A stretch of 64,000 bases of DNA, taken from SLHU01 sp009929975 (lineage in GTDB: Bacteria > Bacillota > Clostridia > Saccharofermentanales > UBA5734). Positions 57,082-64,000 of the stretch are shown here, one piece after another. The first letter of the stretch is position 1. The number at the start of each line of letters is the position of its first letter. The stretch spans positions 1 through 64,000 of the forward strand of contig JAXGZQ010000002.1 in assembly GCA_040776905.1 (NCBI GenBank), given 5' to 3'. The notes beneath the pieces were generated by a model. That model was not told where the DNA came from and made no database searches. It worked only from the letters and a program-made list of their open reading frames with translations. The translations under genes and the position numbers were made by a program.

Positions 57082-58422
57082 TCAGATGACTTCCGTCTCA
57101 AATCCGTAGACTTTGGCCATCTGCTGCAGCAGATGGGTGATATCACCCTGAATGATGATCGCGTGATGCGACGACAGTTTTTCCATGACCTGGTGACCGC
57201 TTCGGTTGCGGTAGTAAAGCAGCGCGCCATTGCGGCAGTCCGAGCCGGGATACTGGACATAGCCTTCAATCGCGGCTTCAATGATGGTCAGTTTTTTCAT
57301 ATCAGCATTCAGCTTGGCCAGGGTGACCGGGCCTTCCGCCATGCGGCAGTCTAGAACAATCGCGTTATCATTGACGATCTCCAGAACTTTGTGGCGCATC
57401 ACCCAGTGCGTGCAGAAACTTTGCGGCACCAGGCCGAAATAGCCGCAGTGCACGCCGAGCGCATGCTGGTCCGGATCCTCAATATCGGGGAACGCGTCGA
57501 TCTTCTCGTGCTTTAGCGCGGCCATGCCGACCAGAAACGGGTAGATATTGGTCATCATCAGCGGTTTGCGCAGCGCGGAATAGAGAATGAACTTGCTGAT
57601 CATCGTCACCGTGTCGCCTTCGCAGACCCAGATGGTGTGATCATATTCATAAAGCCAGTTCCAGGCCAGGCAGGGGGTGGAATCGGAATGGAATGATTCG
57701 TTCAGGCAATTGCTGCCGACACCGTGAATCTCACCGAGTTCATCAATGACCTCACGGACGGCCATATAGATTTTGACCGCCTTGAGAATATTGGCCAGCG
57801 GAACATCTTCGACAGGCACCGGCCGGTTCTGCCAGAGCGCTTCTGCCGCTTCATCGCTGATCGCGCGGGCCCGGTCGTTCAGATCTTTCCAGCTGCGGTA
57901 GAGGATCTGGACACCGAAGGTTGACTCAATCCGTTCATTGCACTCATTTTCCCACCAGTAGAAGCGCTTGAAGATCTCCGCCTGCATGCCTTCGCCCGGA
58001 CTGTCCTGGAACATCAGGAATCTCAGGCCACCCTTCATGGATCGCCGGGTTCCCAGAGCACGCAGGATCGTCTGGCCGATTTCCACGGTATAAGGCGCGA
58101 AGACATTCAGCTGCAGCTGCTGACGCAAAAATGAAACGATTTCCCAATCCCACATCTCAACCGTGCCGAAGGATGAAGTCAGGATAATCAGTGGCAGGTC
58201 AATGGCCTTCAGCTCGTCCTGGTGAGCGAAGACGGCACCGAACATCTGGGGAAAGACAACCGCGTCCGCACGGTCATCGATCGGTGTGCCGACCGGTTGC
58301 GGCGGTAGAAATTCAGCGGTATCACCGTACAGCGATTCAAGTGTCGTCATCTGTGTCTTGAATTGTTTTTGTTCTCGTTCATTGGCTTCAGTGAAGTAAA
58401 GCGGCATCAGTATGGCCTTCAT
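57082..58422 (-). CDS. L-fucose/L-arabinose isomerase-like protein
   Basis: 446 residues from ATG 58422, 8 bases after GGAGG; an in-frame start 20 codons earlier lacks one. The N-terminal Rossmann-like domain (AVVFPQMFGAVFAHQDELKA; LPLIILTSSFGTVEMWDWEI) and a C-terminal region with HSDSTPCLAWNWLYE and VCEGDTVTMISKFILYSALR match the fucose-isomerase-like family (COG2407). Active-site Glu, Asp and His are plausible in these stretches but were not confirmed. The substrate is unknown; family members interconvert aldoses and ketoses. Divergent from the PRC-barrel gene. Confidence 0.78.
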   Translation of the reverse strand: MKAILMPLYFTEANEREQKQFKTQMTTLESLYGDTAEFLPPQPVGTPIDDRADAVVFPQMFGAVFAHQDELKAIDLPLIILTSSFGTVEMWDWEIVSFLRQQLQLNVFAPYTVEIGQTILRALGTRRSMKGGLRFLMFQDSPGEGMQAEIFKRFYWWENECNERIESTFGVQILYRSWKDLNDRARAISDEAAEALWQNRPVPVEDVPLANILKAVKIYMAVREVIDELGEIHGVGSNCLNESFHSDSTPCLAWNWLYEYDHTIWVCEGDTVTMISKFILYSALRKPLMMTNIYPFLVGMAALKHEKIDAFPDIEDPDQHALGVHCGYFGLVPQSFCTHWVMRHKVLEIVNDNAIVLDCRMAEGPVTLAKLNADMKKLTIIEAAIEGYVQYPGSDCRNGALLYYRNRSGHQVMEKLSSHHAIIIQGDITHLLQQMAKVYGFETEVI

Positions 58423-58732
58423 GTCAGAATCCTCCAGTTTGTAAAATCCTCTACTCAAAGATTGACACAGATGCGGCGGCAACGCAAGATACCCGCGGAA
58501 TGAGCCGGACTGATGATGTCATTGTGCATGAGAAAAGACGGGGAGACGCAAGGACTTTTATGATGCTTGATGAAATCTCCGGACCAGCGGCAAATGGCGT
58601 TCATAATGTAACAAAAGTGCCCTTTTGCCTTGCCGGCCGGGGCTACAATGGCAAGCGTAGACCTTTGTCCGCCGCATGAAGCATGAACACCGTTCTCAAC
58701 TTAAGAACGATGCCAATGGGAGGAATTATGAT
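58423..58732. other. Intergenic region between the isomerase-like and PRC-barrel genes
   Basis: The minus side carries the GGAGG site of the isomerase-like gene and a poor promoter candidate. The plus side has TACAAT (58644-58649) and GGGAGG (58717-58722). A 39-codon frame (58560-58679) lies across this promoter region and was not accepted. No repeat or riboswitch-like structure was recognised. Confidence 0.4.
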
Positions 58733-59506
58733 ATGTTAATCAGCTTACATGATATACATCAATATAAAATGAAAGCCCGCGATGGCGAGATCGGCCATGT
58801 CAGTGACTTTATCTTCGATCAGAAAGACTGGAAACTTCGTTTCGTCGCGGATAAGACCAGCCGCGTCTTCGGCAGGGAAGTCCTGGTTCCGGCCAGCGCG
58901 ATCAGCCGGACCGACTGGCGTGAACAGACCCTGCATGTCAATCTTGATCGTGAGCAGGTCCGCCAGGGCGAAAAGGTTAAAATACGCGAACTGCTCAGTC
59001 CCGGTGGCCGGCAGTATCTGAATATCAATGAGCTCATGATGATTCAACCGGGTTCACAGCATCTGCCGATGTCCAGCTCGCCGTCCACAGATCACGGCAG
59101 CCTCGGTGTTCTGATGAACAATATGCTGCCGGAAAATCAACGTGAACGGGTGATTGTCCAGGATCTCGAGAATGATGAATCATTGCAGAGTACGCAGATG
59201 GTGCTTGGTTTTCGTATCACCACGCGCAATGGTGAACTCGGCCGGGTCGAAGATTTCATTGTAGATGAAAGCGACTGGTCGATCCAGTACATGGTGATCA
59301 GAACCAGCGGCGCGGATGTTGACAAGCGGATTCTTGTCAGTCCGGAATCGATTGACTGGGTCAGTTGGCGCAAAAAACATGTATCCGTTGACATGGACAG
59401 TGAAAAACTGCAGGGCTGCCCCAATCTGAAACTGACCTTCCCGCTCAGCCAGACGTATCGTGAGCTGCTGGATTCACAGTATGAATGCGGTAGTTTCTGG
59501 ACTTAA
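58733..59506 (+). CDS. Protein with two PRC-barrel domains
   Basis: 257 residues from ATG 58733, after GGGAGG (58717-58722). Two PRC-barrel domains repeat the same pattern: first KARDGEIGHVSDFIFDQKDW with LVPASAISRTDW, second TRNGELGRVEDFIVDESDWS with LVSPESIDWVSW. A Ser/Pro-rich linker (about 110-130) lies between them. In the family such barrels bind RNA or proteins, or occur in stress proteins. The role here is unknown. No membrane helix. Single gene with its own terminator. The duplication in one chain suggests a pseudo-dimer. Confidence 0.85.
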   Translation: MLISLHDIHQYKMKARDGEIGHVSDFIFDQKDWKLRFVADKTSRVFGREVLVPASAISRTDWREQTLHVNLDREQVRQGEKVKIRELLSPGGRQYLNINELMMIQPGSQHLPMSSSPSTDHGSLGVLMNNMLPENQRERVIVQDLENDESLQSTQMVLGFRITTRNGELGRVEDFIVDESDWSIQYMVIRTSGADVDKRILVSPESIDWVSWRKKHVSVDMDSEKLQGCPNLKLTFPLSQTYRELLDSQYECGSFWT

Positions 59507-59536
59507 CAGCTGAAATTGAGTGAAACCGATCACAGG

Positions 59537-59568
59537 AGACCTGACGCTCTGAGCGCCAGGTCTTTTTT
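59537..59568 (+). terminator. Terminator after the PRC-barrel gene
   Basis: AGACCTG, inner GCTC/GAGC pairing, CAGGTCT, then TTTTTT. Confidence 0.85.
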
Positions 59569-59630
59569 CTGCCGTCAGGCTGGATCATCGCGGTTTATGG
59601 CATAATGAAGAAGAACGGGGGGAACGAAAG

Positions 59631-60500
59631 ATGGAATATCGCACACTGGGCCAGACCGGCCGTACCGTCAGCCGCATCGGGTTTGGCGGAGCACCGGCAG
59701 GCTTGAAGAATTACCTTCGGCCATATGATCCGGCCGACCGGCGGCAGCGGGATGATTTTCAGGCTGCGATCAGAACCGCGCTGGAACTCGGCATCAACTA
59801 TTTTGACACCGCGCCCGGTTACGGCGGGGGCATCAGCGAACAGATTTTCGGTGAAGCGCTGGAGGATCAGCCGGCGGATCACCTGTGGCTGGCAACCAAG
59901 GTTGGTCCGTGCGGCCGGGACGACGTGCTTCGATCCCTGGAACGGAGCTTGAACAATCTGCACCGTCCCTCGATCGATCTGCTGCAGATCCATGGCGACA
60001 CAATCTCAGATCAGATGGCGGCGGATATGCTGGCTCCGGGGGGAATGATCAGCGGGATGGAGCAGGCCCGCCGGGATGGCATGGTGCGCCATATCGGCTT
60101 TACCAGCGAAAATATGAATGGCGCGGTTGAGACCCTGATTGCGTCCGGCCGCCTTGAGACGATGCAGATCGGCTATAATTTTCTGTTTCAACACCCCTAT
60201 GAACCAACGCGTCCATTCGGCTGCATGCTGCAGGCTGAGGCAGCCGGTATGGGCATCATCACCATGCGGACCACGACATCCGGCCTGTTTCAGCGCTGGA
60301 TCCGCCAGATCCGTCCGGATGATGCGTTTGACTACACGCCGGCACTGATTCAATTTGTTCTATCCAATCCGCTGGTCGATACCGCGCTGATCGGGATGCG
60401 CAGTCCTGCTGAAGTCCGTCAGAACTGCGCGTTCTGCGATGATCTGGACGGACGCATCGATCTCGATGAGTTTCACCGGCGTTATCTGGCTCAGCCTTGA
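59631..60500 (+). CDS. Aldo/keto reductase
   Basis: 289 residues, TIM-barrel AKR fold. Catalytic tetrad: Asp and Tyr in NYFDTAPGYGGG, Lys in WLATKVG, His in LLQIHGD. The start YRTLGQTGRTVSRIGFGGAP is typical. It is somewhat like L-fucose or D-threo-aldose dehydrogenases of this family, which oxidise aldoses. It forms a pair with the metallo-hydrolase gene 12 bp downstream. If the AKR makes a lactone, that hydrolase could open it. Confidence 0.92.
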   Translation: MEYRTLGQTGRTVSRIGFGGAPAGLKNYLRPYDPADRRQRDDFQAAIRTALELGINYFDTAPGYGGGISEQIFGEALEDQPADHLWLATKVGPCGRDDVLRSLERSLNNLHRPSIDLLQIHGDTISDQMAADMLAPGGMISGMEQARRDGMVRHIGFTSENMNGAVETLIASGRLETMQIGYNFLFQHPYEPTRPFGCMLQAEAAGMGIITMRTTTSGLFQRWIRQIRPDDAFDYTPALIQFVLSNPLVDTALIGMRSPAEVRQNCAFCDDLDGRIDLDEFHRRYLAQP

Positions 60501-60512
60501 AGGAGGACCCAT

Positions 60513-61208
60513 ATGCATCAATTTCCATCTGCTGATACGATTTTTTCCGACTCCAGTTCAGCCGAAACATCCTGCGATCTGATCGTGATTGGCCACCTCA
60601 AATGGAATCCCTATTTCGGTGAACAGGCTGACCAGCCGCCCCGCGGCGATCCATCGACCTGTACATCGGTTCTGATCCGCGGCCTGGACCGACAGGGTCA
60701 GCCCTATGCGCTGCTGGTTGACCCGACCCTGCGCCATTCGGCTGCTGACTATTATTTTGATCTGAACCGGCGGACGGGCCTGTCTCCACAAGCGATCACG
60801 CACTGTTTCGTTACGCATGAGCATATGGATCATCAGGCCGGACTGGCCTATTTTCCTGACGCGCGCTGGCTGGCTGCCGAACCGGTGGCTGCCGCTCTGA
60901 GATCATCCCCTTATATTGATGGATCGGCCATCACATCGGTCCGCGGCGAATTCCTGCCCGGCATCCGTTTGCTCGCCCTGCCAGGCCATACCGCGAGCCT
61001 GCATGGACTGGCCCTGCTGCAAAATGGCCAACGCACTGTGATCGCGGCTGATGCTGTGATGACCCGGGACCATTTTCGTGAGCAGACCTGCATGTTTGAG
61101 CAGGATAAAGAACAGGCGGCCGCAACCATTCAGTGGCTGCGCCGCCATGTTGAGATCATCATTCCCGGCCATGACAATATAATCATGAATCAGTGGACTG
61201 AATCCTGA
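60513..61208 (+). CDS. Metallo-beta-lactamase-fold hydrolase
   Basis: 231 residues. The zinc motif THEHMDHQAGL (HxHxDH) is intact, and further ligands lie in LALPGHTASLHGLAL (His), VIAADAVMTRDH (Asp) and IIPGHDNIIM (His). A cytoplasmic enzyme; the subfamily is not clear, but it is not an RNase J or glyoxalase II type. AAGGAGG precedes the ATG. Its stop abuts the stop of the convergent second AKR gene. The AKR-hydrolase order suggests hydrolysis of a lactone or ester made upstream. Confidence 0.88.
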   Translation: MHQFPSADTIFSDSSSAETSCDLIVIGHLKWNPYFGEQADQPPRGDPSTCTSVLIRGLDRQGQPYALLVDPTLRHSAADYYFDLNRRTGLSPQAITHCFVTHEHMDHQAGLAYFPDARWLAAEPVAAALRSSPYIDGSAITSVRGEFLPGIRLLALPGHTASLHGLALLQNGQRTVIAADAVMTRDHFREQTCMFEQDKEQAAATIQWLRRHVEIIIPGHDNIIMNQWTES

Positions 61209-62222
61209 TTACCAGATCCGTGACTTGTCATTCAACTGCCAAAGATCCAACTGCCCGCTCAATTGACTGAGAATCGGCCGGCTGGCCTGGTTCAGTTTAT
61301 TCAGAAGCGCTTCGGGCAGCTCAGTTTCAGCCGCGTCGGCATTCGCCTGCAGCTGGTCCAGCGTACGGCAGCCGGCGATGACACTGGTCACGCCGGGCTG
61401 GGCGGTCAGCCAGGCAATTGCCTGGACAGCCGGTTCGATCCCACTGTTTGTTTTGATATCAGCCATGGTCCTGAGCAGGGCGGTCAGTTCTTTTTCCGCT
61501 CCGCTGCCGCCATGACGGGCCAGCGGCTGATAGCGGCTGTCAAAGTGAATCGTTCTGCGCCGGTTCGGCGGCAAATCGTCCAATGATGCGAATTTACCGG
61601 TCAGAAGCCCCTGCATCAGGGGCATATAGGCCAGGACTCCGATCTGTTGCTTTCGGCAATAGGGAAGGACGGTTTCTTCCATCGCTCTGGACACAAGATT
61701 ATAGGCAAATTCATTGGCGACAACGATCAGGCCGATCTCGCGGGCGATCTCCAGTGTCGCGGTCGCGAAATTGCTGACTCCGACCGTCCGGATCGTGCCG
61801 CGCTGCTGTTCCTGCCGCAGTGCCTCAAGATTCGCGCGAAGCAGTGATTCATCTTTGACCGGCCAGTGGATCATCATCACATCAATGACATCGGTCTGCA
61901 GACGTTTCAGACTGTCCGTTATGGTCTGATGATAGTGTGTGAGCTGCTGCTCGTCCTGAATCGGGATTTTGTTGCAGATCACCGCGTCCTGGCGGCGCCC
62001 CTGCAGCGCGATTCCCAGAGACTGCTCACTTCGGCCGTCATTATAGCCGAAGGCGGTATCGAAAAAGTTGACCCCGCGATCCAGTGCGGCGTGAACCAGC
62101 CGGTTGACCTCGGATTGTTCCTGTTGTCCCCAGTAACTGTCGGCATCACCGCCGAAACTCCAGCAGCCGACCGTCAGCGGGCTGACAAACAGGTCTGATT
62201 TACCCAGTTGCAGTTTTTTCAT
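61209..62222 (-). CDS. Second aldo/keto reductase
   Basis: 337 residues from ATG 62222, preceded by GGAGAAG; an ATG five codons earlier overlaps that region. Catalytic tetrad: Asp and Tyr in NFFDTAFGYNDG, Lys in AVICNKIPI, His in VMMIHWPV. The C-terminal NADP-binding part contains VTSVIAGCRTLDQLQANADA. The start KKLQLGKSDLFVSPLTVGCW is typical of YhdN/AKR11-like enzymes. It runs in the same direction as the two TIM-barrel isomerase genes upstream (65 bp gap), so they probably form one transcript. Confidence 0.92.
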   Translation of the reverse strand: MKKLQLGKSDLFVSPLTVGCWSFGGDADSYWGQQEQSEVNRLVHAALDRGVNFFDTAFGYNDGRSEQSLGIALQGRRQDAVICNKIPIQDEQQLTHYHQTITDSLKRLQTDVIDVMMIHWPVKDESLLRANLEALRQEQQRGTIRTVGVSNFATATLEIAREIGLIVVANEFAYNLVSRAMEETVLPYCRKQQIGVLAYMPLMQGLLTGKFASLDDLPPNRRRTIHFDSRYQPLARHGGSGAEKELTALLRTMADIKTNSGIEPAVQAIAWLTAQPGVTSVIAGCRTLDQLQANADAAETELPEALLNKLNQASRPILSQLSGQLDLWQLNDKSRIW

Positions 62223-62287
62223 GATTGACTTCTCCATTCTCAGAGCGGCCGGCTTTGGCAGCCGCCATTGCTTATTCTGAATAATGC

Positions 62288-63139
62288 TTACAGTGTACGT
62301 GACGCGGCGGCATAGGCTTCCGCGATTGACTGGTCAGCTGGATAACCGGCGAAACGTTCAGTGGTCGGACGCATCGGTTCACACAGGACGGGTCCTTCAT
62401 AGCCATTCTGGCGAAAGATACCCAGCACAGCCGCGCTGTTGATCACGCCGGTGGTCATCGGCAATGCCCTGGTCAGATCCTTCAGATCGTCCCGTGCGAC
62501 ACCGGCCGGGGCGTCATTGATATGGACACAGACCATGCGCGCATGGTTGGCCGCGGCCAGATAGACATCATCAAGACGGCCGCTGCCGGTGTACCAGTGG
62601 TAGGTGTCAAAGAGAAATCCGCTATTCCCGCCGGCGGCATCCGCGATCGCCAGAACGCCGGCGATCGTGTGCACGAAACGATGCGGCCGCATGGTCCGGA
62701 GTTCCTGCGGTCCGAGAAATTCCAGACCGTAGCGGATCTGATTCATGTTGAGAACCGCCTCGATCCGGCGCAGCCGCTGGACATGCCAGTCGAAAGTTTC
62801 CGCAAATGAAGGTGAGTCATGGCTTGGCCAGACATGATTGTAAGCTCGGCGCATACCGACCGAGCGGGCTGTGTCCGCCCATTGTTTCAGTGTTTCCAAT
62901 GCTTTCTCGAAGCGTGCTTCGTCCAGTTCTGGATCAAAGAAATCGGCGGGTGTCGGCATCAGGCCCCACTGCAGTCCAAGATCGCGGACGATTCCGCCCG
63001 CTTGATGTAATTTCCCGGGCTGGTTCATCCATTCCGCAGTAACCTGAATGCCTTTGAATCCGGCCTTGGCGGCCAGACGGGCAGTGGTGGCAAAATCGCC
63101 TCGGATCCCCAACATGGCGGCATCAAATGTCAGATACAT
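62288..63139 (-). CDS. TIM-barrel sugar phosphate isomerase/epimerase (AP_endonuc_2 fold)
   Basis: 283 residues from ATG 63139, 8 or so bases after AAAGGGG; its start lies just after the stop of the upstream gene, so translation is coupled. Xylose-isomerase-like barrel: GFKGIQVTAEWMNQPGKLHQ, YGLEFLGPQELR (Glu), FLFDTYHWYTGSG (Asp and His), VCVHINDAPAG (His) and VLCEPMRPTTE (Glu) provide the metal site. Members isomerise or epimerise sugars and inosose derivatives. The exact reaction is unknown. Confidence 0.9.
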   Translation of the reverse strand: MYLTFDAAMLGIRGDFATTARLAAKAGFKGIQVTAEWMNQPGKLHQAGGIVRDLGLQWGLMPTPADFFDPELDEARFEKALETLKQWADTARSVGMRRAYNHVWPSHDSPSFAETFDWHVQRLRRIEAVLNMNQIRYGLEFLGPQELRTMRPHRFVHTIAGVLAIADAAGGNSGFLFDTYHWYTGSGRLDDVYLAAANHARMVCVHINDAPAGVARDDLKDLTRALPMTTGVINSAAVLGIFRQNGYEGPVLCEPMRPTTERFAGYPADQSIAEAYAAASRTL

Positions 63140-63140
63140 A

Positions 63141-64000
63141 TCACATGACCCCTTTCTGGTGGTTCGCGGCATCCCCGGTGAGCGCCTGAATGAATGACAG
63201 GCTGCTTTCCAGATTGGCCTCATCATGAATTCCGTGCAGAATAAAACTATCGGTATAGCCGCTTTCAGCCAAATGGTTCAGGTAATAAGAAAAATCGATG
63301 ATCCCGTCGCCGGCGTGGGTGAAGGACAGGCCCGGGCCGGCCTGCAGATCCTTGCCATGCGCCAGGCACAGGTCGCTGCCGAGCAGTGTGAAGGCTTCAT
63401 CGATCACCGGCCGCACCTGTTCAGGCTCTGCCTGTCCTGGCGCGAACAGATTGGCGGCGTCCATGATGATTTTCAGATGCGGTGTCTGATACTCGTCGAG
63501 CAGGCGGCGTGCCCGCCCGGCACTGTTGACACAGTTGCTTGCCTCACTTTCTATACCCAGAATCAGCCCGTAGCGCTGCGCGTCAGGCAAAATCGCCTCG
63601 AGGCTGCGGCGCAGGTCATCCCAGGCCTGCGGCAGCAGACTGTCCGGGTGGAAGCGCCACATGCTGTCGGGATGCCGGCTTCCGGTACAGAGCGTGACAA
63701 TCGGGCAGTCAAGGTCGGCACAGGCATCAGCCATGACATGAAACCGCTCAATGCCGAGCTGGCGCATATCCCGATCTGGGTGGATCATGTTGAAGGTTCC
63801 GTTCACAGCCACAATCCGGATCGCGCTCCCGCTTGAATGACGGATGATCTGCCGCAGCAGCGGGGCAGGGATCCGGGAGGGCATTTCTTCCAACCCGGTT
63901 GTAAGAAAATTGAACTGGACGGTCCGATAGCCCATCGCCGCGGCATCATGGAAGAAGGATGCCAGATCGGGCCGCTGCAGTTCCGGTGAGTAAAAGCCAA
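63141..64000 (-). CDS. TIM-barrel sugar isomerase/epimerase, partial (5' end beyond window)
   Basis: The frame stays open to base 64000 with natural sequence (FYSPELQRPDLASFFHDAAA before MGYRTVQFN), so the true start lies outside the window and an internal ATG at 63935 is not the start. Seen: at least 286 residues of a xylose-isomerase-like barrel with LILGIESEASNCVN (Glu), IIMDAANLF (Asp), LCLAHGKDL (His) and a final FILHGIHDEANL. It is related to, but distinct from, the next gene, with which it overlaps at the ribosome binding site (stop 63141, next start 63139). Confidence 0.9.
   Translation of the reverse strand, partial: GFYSPELQRPDLASFFHDAAAMGYRTVQFNFLTTGLEEMPSRIPAPLLRQIIRHSSGSAIRIVAVNGTFNMIHPDRDMRQLGIERFHVMADACADLDCPIVTLCTGSRHPDSMWRFHPDSLLPQAWDDLRRSLEAILPDAQRYGLILGIESEASNCVNSAGRARRLLDEYQTPHLKIIMDAANLFAPGQAEPEQVRPVIDEAFTLLGSDLCLAHGKDLQAGPGLSFTHAGDGIIDFSYYLNHLAESGYTDSFILHGIHDEANLESSLSFIQALTGDAANHQKGVM

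Noticed and set aside
58560..58679. A 39-codon frame with AAGGA before the ATG (starts MMLDEISGPAANG)
   Set aside because: It overlaps the probable promoter of the PRC-barrel gene, the product resembles nothing known, and the codon pattern is not distinctive.

Overview
The window looks like chromosomal DNA of a Gram-positive, anaerobic member of the Bacillota (class Clostridia or a close relative). The signs are strong AGGAGG-type ribosome binding sites, a tryptophan T-box leader, a CdaA/CdaR-GlmM-GlmS cluster, a PEP-utiliser-tailed pyruvate kinase, a class I hydroxylamine reductase (Hcp) and a GH4 glycosidase. Most of it is fairly GC-rich. The first ~3.9 kb is clearly AT-rich and looks acquired. 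No rRNA, tRNA, CRISPR array or complete insertion sequence was seen.

Layout. 1-3.9 kb: acquired segment with a broken large serine recombinase (frameshifted by an exact 31-bp tandem duplication and cut short at its 3' end), an ECF sigma/anti-sigma pair, and an alpha/beta hydrolase. 4-12 kb: a hypothetical protein, a frameshifted lipoprotein, an intact lipoprotein, a DUF2249 protein and a ChrA transporter diverging around an FNR-like box, a large secreted protein, and a URO-D-fold protein. 12-15.1 kb: an ABC transporter of the TrpXYZ type behind a T-box leader with a TGG specifier. 15-22 kb: a second URO-D-fold protein, a DUF3592 protein, a lone ArsR repressor, and a TetR repressor diverging from an MMPL/RND exporter and its secreted heptad-repeat partner. 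22-24 kb: a DUF438-hemerythrin-PAS protein and a Crp/Fnr regulator. 24-29 kb: a CdaA-CdaR fusion, glmM and glmS (c-di-AMP and cell-wall precursor synthesis). 29-46 kb: housekeeping and mixed genes: GH4 glycosidase, cell-wall amidase, MgtE, YtxH and DUF948-like proteins, a TspO-like membrane protein, PHP phosphoesterase, pyruvate kinase, thioesterase, MscS channel, DEAD-box helicase, an internally deleted MFS transporter, hcp, a beta-hydroxyacid dehydrogenase, an SDR, and a zinc-ribbon membrane protein.

46-64 kb is a dense sugar or polyol catabolic region. A GntR regulator precedes a five-gene operon (AroE-like dehydrogenase, cupin glucose-6-phosphate isomerase, D-2-hydroxyacid dehydrogenase, FGGY kinase, SMP-30 lactonase). 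Next come a second FGGY kinase with a DeoR repressor, a divergent Gfo/Idh/MocA dehydrogenase with a zinc alcohol dehydrogenase, a fucose/arabinose-isomerase-like protein, a PRC-barrel protein, two aldo/keto reductases, a metallo-beta-lactamase-fold hydrolase, and two TIM-barrel sugar isomerase/epimerases (the last runs off the window). No transporter for these substrates lies inside the window.

The most notable points are: the CdaA-CdaR fusion with a single YbbR-like domain; the uncharacterised enzyme set of the 47-52 kb operon; the T-box-controlled TrpXYZ operon; a dispersed nitrosative-stress set (DUF2249, DUF438-hemerythrin, Crp/Fnr, Hcp) with an FNR-like box and a palindromic hcp promoter; and three decayed genes whose lesions can be read directly.
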